Shown one piece after another: positions 62,753 to 64,000 of a DNA stretch of 64,000 bases (position 1 is the first letter of the stretch; every line of letters starts with the position of its first letter). The stretch comes from an uncultured Eubacterium sp. (lineage in GTDB: Bacteria; Bacillota; Clostridia; Lachnospirales; Lachnospiraceae). Where the stretch lies: assembly GCA_910580075.1 (NCBI GenBank), contig CAJTVR010000004.1:31863-95862 (forward strand). The letters run 5' to 3'. Made by a program: the position numbers and the translations under genes. The notes under the pieces are model-generated. The model saw nothing but the letters and a program-made list of their open reading frames with translations. It was not told the origin of the DNA and ran no database searches.

Positions 62753-63289
62753 GTGTTATATATCAAGCAATATAAATATGCTGACAAAGATATTAAGAAA
62801 CTGATAGGCAGTATTGTTGTACTGGTAGATACCAGAGAGAAGCAGAACCGCCATATAACAGATTACTTTGATAAAAACAATATAGCCTATGAGCCTACCA
62901 CATTAAGCTATGGGGATTATTCCTTTTATATTCCGGCAGATGTAGCAGGAGAGAATATATATTATCATAGGGATATTGTCATTGAGAGGAAAGCAAGCCT
63001 TGAAGAATTATCCGGCAATCTGGCACAGGAAAGAGAGAGGTTCGAGAGGGAATTTCTAAGAGCTGGGAACGATAGGGCAAAGTTATATTTAATGGTTGAG
63101 GATATGGGCGGCTATTCTTCTATTATCGGTCATAGATACAATACACAGTTTACCCCGGTTGCGTTCATGGCTTCGTTGAAAGCATGGGAAGCACGTTTTA
63201 ACTGCAATGTGCAATTCATAGATAGGCAGTACAGCGGCTATTATATCATGGCAACATTCCAATATTACGCTAGGGAAATGCTGAAATAA
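62753..63289 (+). CDS. ERCC4-domain nuclease
   Basis: 178 residues, probably from GTG at 62753. The XPF/ERCC4 nuclease motif is clear: VVLVDTREKQN (Asp), DIVIERKASLEELSGNL (the ERK-x3-E/D signature), and a basic ERERFEREFLRA helix. It cuts branched DNA, such as recombination or replication intermediates. Such genes are common in Firmicutes prophages. Confidence 0.85.
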   Translation: MLYIKQYKYADKDIKKLIGSIVVLVDTREKQNRHITDYFDKNNIAYEPTTLSYGDYSFYIPADVAGENIYYHRDIVIERKASLEELSGNLAQERERFEREFLRAGNDRAKLYLMVEDMGGYSSIIGHRYNTQFTPVAFMASLKAWEARFNCNVQFIDRQYSGYYIMATFQYYAREMLK

Positions 63290-63420
63290 AGCATAGTGTA
63301 GGGGTTTTATGGTATAAACATATGTTCTTCATTAAGCTACCAGAACAAATTTTTAAAGAAAAAAGGTTTTTCAAAATTAAAAAAAATTAAAAAAGGCTAA
63401 AAGCCGGAAAGCAGGTAAAA

Positions 63421-64000
63421 ATGATTAAAACAGAACTTGAAATTTTCACTATGGCAAAAATCACTATGGACACATACCAGGCGAGATATGAAAAAGCGAA
63501 AAAGAAACGAGAAGAACGTTTCAGAAACCTAAATGCTAATTATAAGCCGGGAAGTCCGTTGTTTCTGGAAGAACGAAATAAAATTGTGCCGGATTTTGAA
63601 GCGGAAATTGCAAAGGCAAGAAATGACTTAATGATGGAATTTGAGGATTCTTTGATGAAGCTAAGAGCCATTGAGACGGCAAAAGTAGCGGTCATTTCCA
63701 ACGAAACAAAAACCATGATGAGTGTTTTGGACTGTCTGGAAACTAAAACAGTAAGCGTTGACGAATACAAGGTGCTAGCTGAACATTATGGAGGCAAATC
63801 GTACTGGATTGACAGACTTCTTGAACGGGTTGCCGATAAGTGCGGGATAATGGACAGCATGGTACAGCCGCCATTGTCTGTAAAGCTGGAAATCCTGCAA
63901 ACATTGGAACAGAATGTAAGAGAATATATTGACGGATATGACGGCGAAAATAAATGCTTCCCTGTTACATCTTCGGACAAATATATTTACAAAATGGAAG
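63421..64000 (+). CDS. Unrecognised phage gene, open at the window end
   Basis: The ATG at 63421 follows GGAAAGCAGG, and the frame stays open for at least 193 codons to the last base. It is a charged helical protein with a long coiled-coil-like N-terminus (ITMDTYQARYEKAKKKREER) and a Met-rich region. The function cannot be told from this part; a scaffold or host-interaction role is possible. Confidence 0.6.
   Translation, partial: MIKTELEIFTMAKITMDTYQARYEKAKKKREERFRNLNANYKPGSPLFLEERNKIVPDFEAEIAKARNDLMMEFEDSLMKLRAIETAKVAVISNETKTMMSVLDCLETKTVSVDEYKVLAEHYGGKSYWIDRLLERVADKCGIMDSMVQPPLSVKLEILQTLEQNVREYIDGYDGENKCFPVTSSDKYIYKME

Larger units (their letters stand above)
57013..64000. mobile_element. 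Element B: prophage or phage satellite adjoining Element A (right end outside window)
   Basis: It begins at the second lysS-end core and arm-like TTACACGG repeats (57086-57109). A divergent repressor, HTH protein, primase-like protein, SF3 helicase, small proteins, terminase-small-subunit-like protein and ERCC4 nuclease follow in phage-like order. No integrase is in view. A second set of inverted TTACACGG repeats at 62128-62155 could mark an inner boundary. Confidence 0.6.

Overview
The window looks like the chromosome of a low-to-mid GC Clostridia, most likely a Lachnospiraceae gut bacterium. This rests on the Firmicutes-type Tad/Flp pilus locus with DUF5702 and FHA/DUF6382 genes, a DUF6145 gene between birA and coaX, a SleB-type hydrolase, class II lysS beside greA, and strong AGGAGG ribosome sites. 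No rRNA, tRNA or CRISPR array was recognised.

Layout. (1) 1-~7960 is the right-hand part of an integrative element: the C-terminus of an ArdC-like antirestriction protein, a YqaJ nuclease with a likely single-strand annealing partner, a Rep_trans-like initiator, a non-catalytic resolvase-like protein and a large serine recombinase. The recombinase reading frame runs straight into host DNA. (2) ~7961-17240 is a host tad (Flp pilus) operon. Its first piece is only the C-terminal 117 codons of the secretion ATPase cpaF, so the element sits inside cpaF. TadB- and TadC-like platform proteins, Flp pilin, DUF5702, two TadE-like proteins, a prepilin peptidase, an FHA protein and a rhomboid protease follow. 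(3) 17.3-34.4 kb is ordinary chromosome: flavodoxin/SCP2 protein, histidine kinase, HIT protein, murG, pgi, SleB hydrolase, SPFH protein, argF, birA, coaX, dusB, greA and lysS. (4) ~34.41-57.01 kb is a second element (Element A) at the 3' end of lysS, with a tyrosine integrase and Xis. It carries Rpn-family nucleases, many small unknown genes, a DUF932/YqaJ/Rad52/DUF5688 recombination block, an unknown gene pair with twin terminators, a second initiator, a ParB-like protein and a DEAH helicase. Near its right end lies a wrecked MNT-HEPN toxin-antitoxin pair. (5) From ~57.0 kb to the window end is a third element (Element B). It starts at a second copy of the lysS 3' end and has a divergent repressor, helix-turn-helix protein, primase-like and SF3 helicase genes, a terminase-small-subunit-like protein and an ERCC4 nuclease. 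It resembles a prophage or phage satellite.

How it fits together. The pilus genes downstream of the cpaF break look intact, so loss of the serine-recombinase element could restore a working ATPase gene. This may be a reversible on/off switch for pili, but the left junction lies outside the window. The lysS 3' end behaves as an accretion site, with two unrelated elements in tandem, each with its own arm-type repeats. Both upstream elements carry a YqaJ nuclease/annealing-protein pair and a Rep_trans-like initiator, so this recombination-replication set appears twice in one region.
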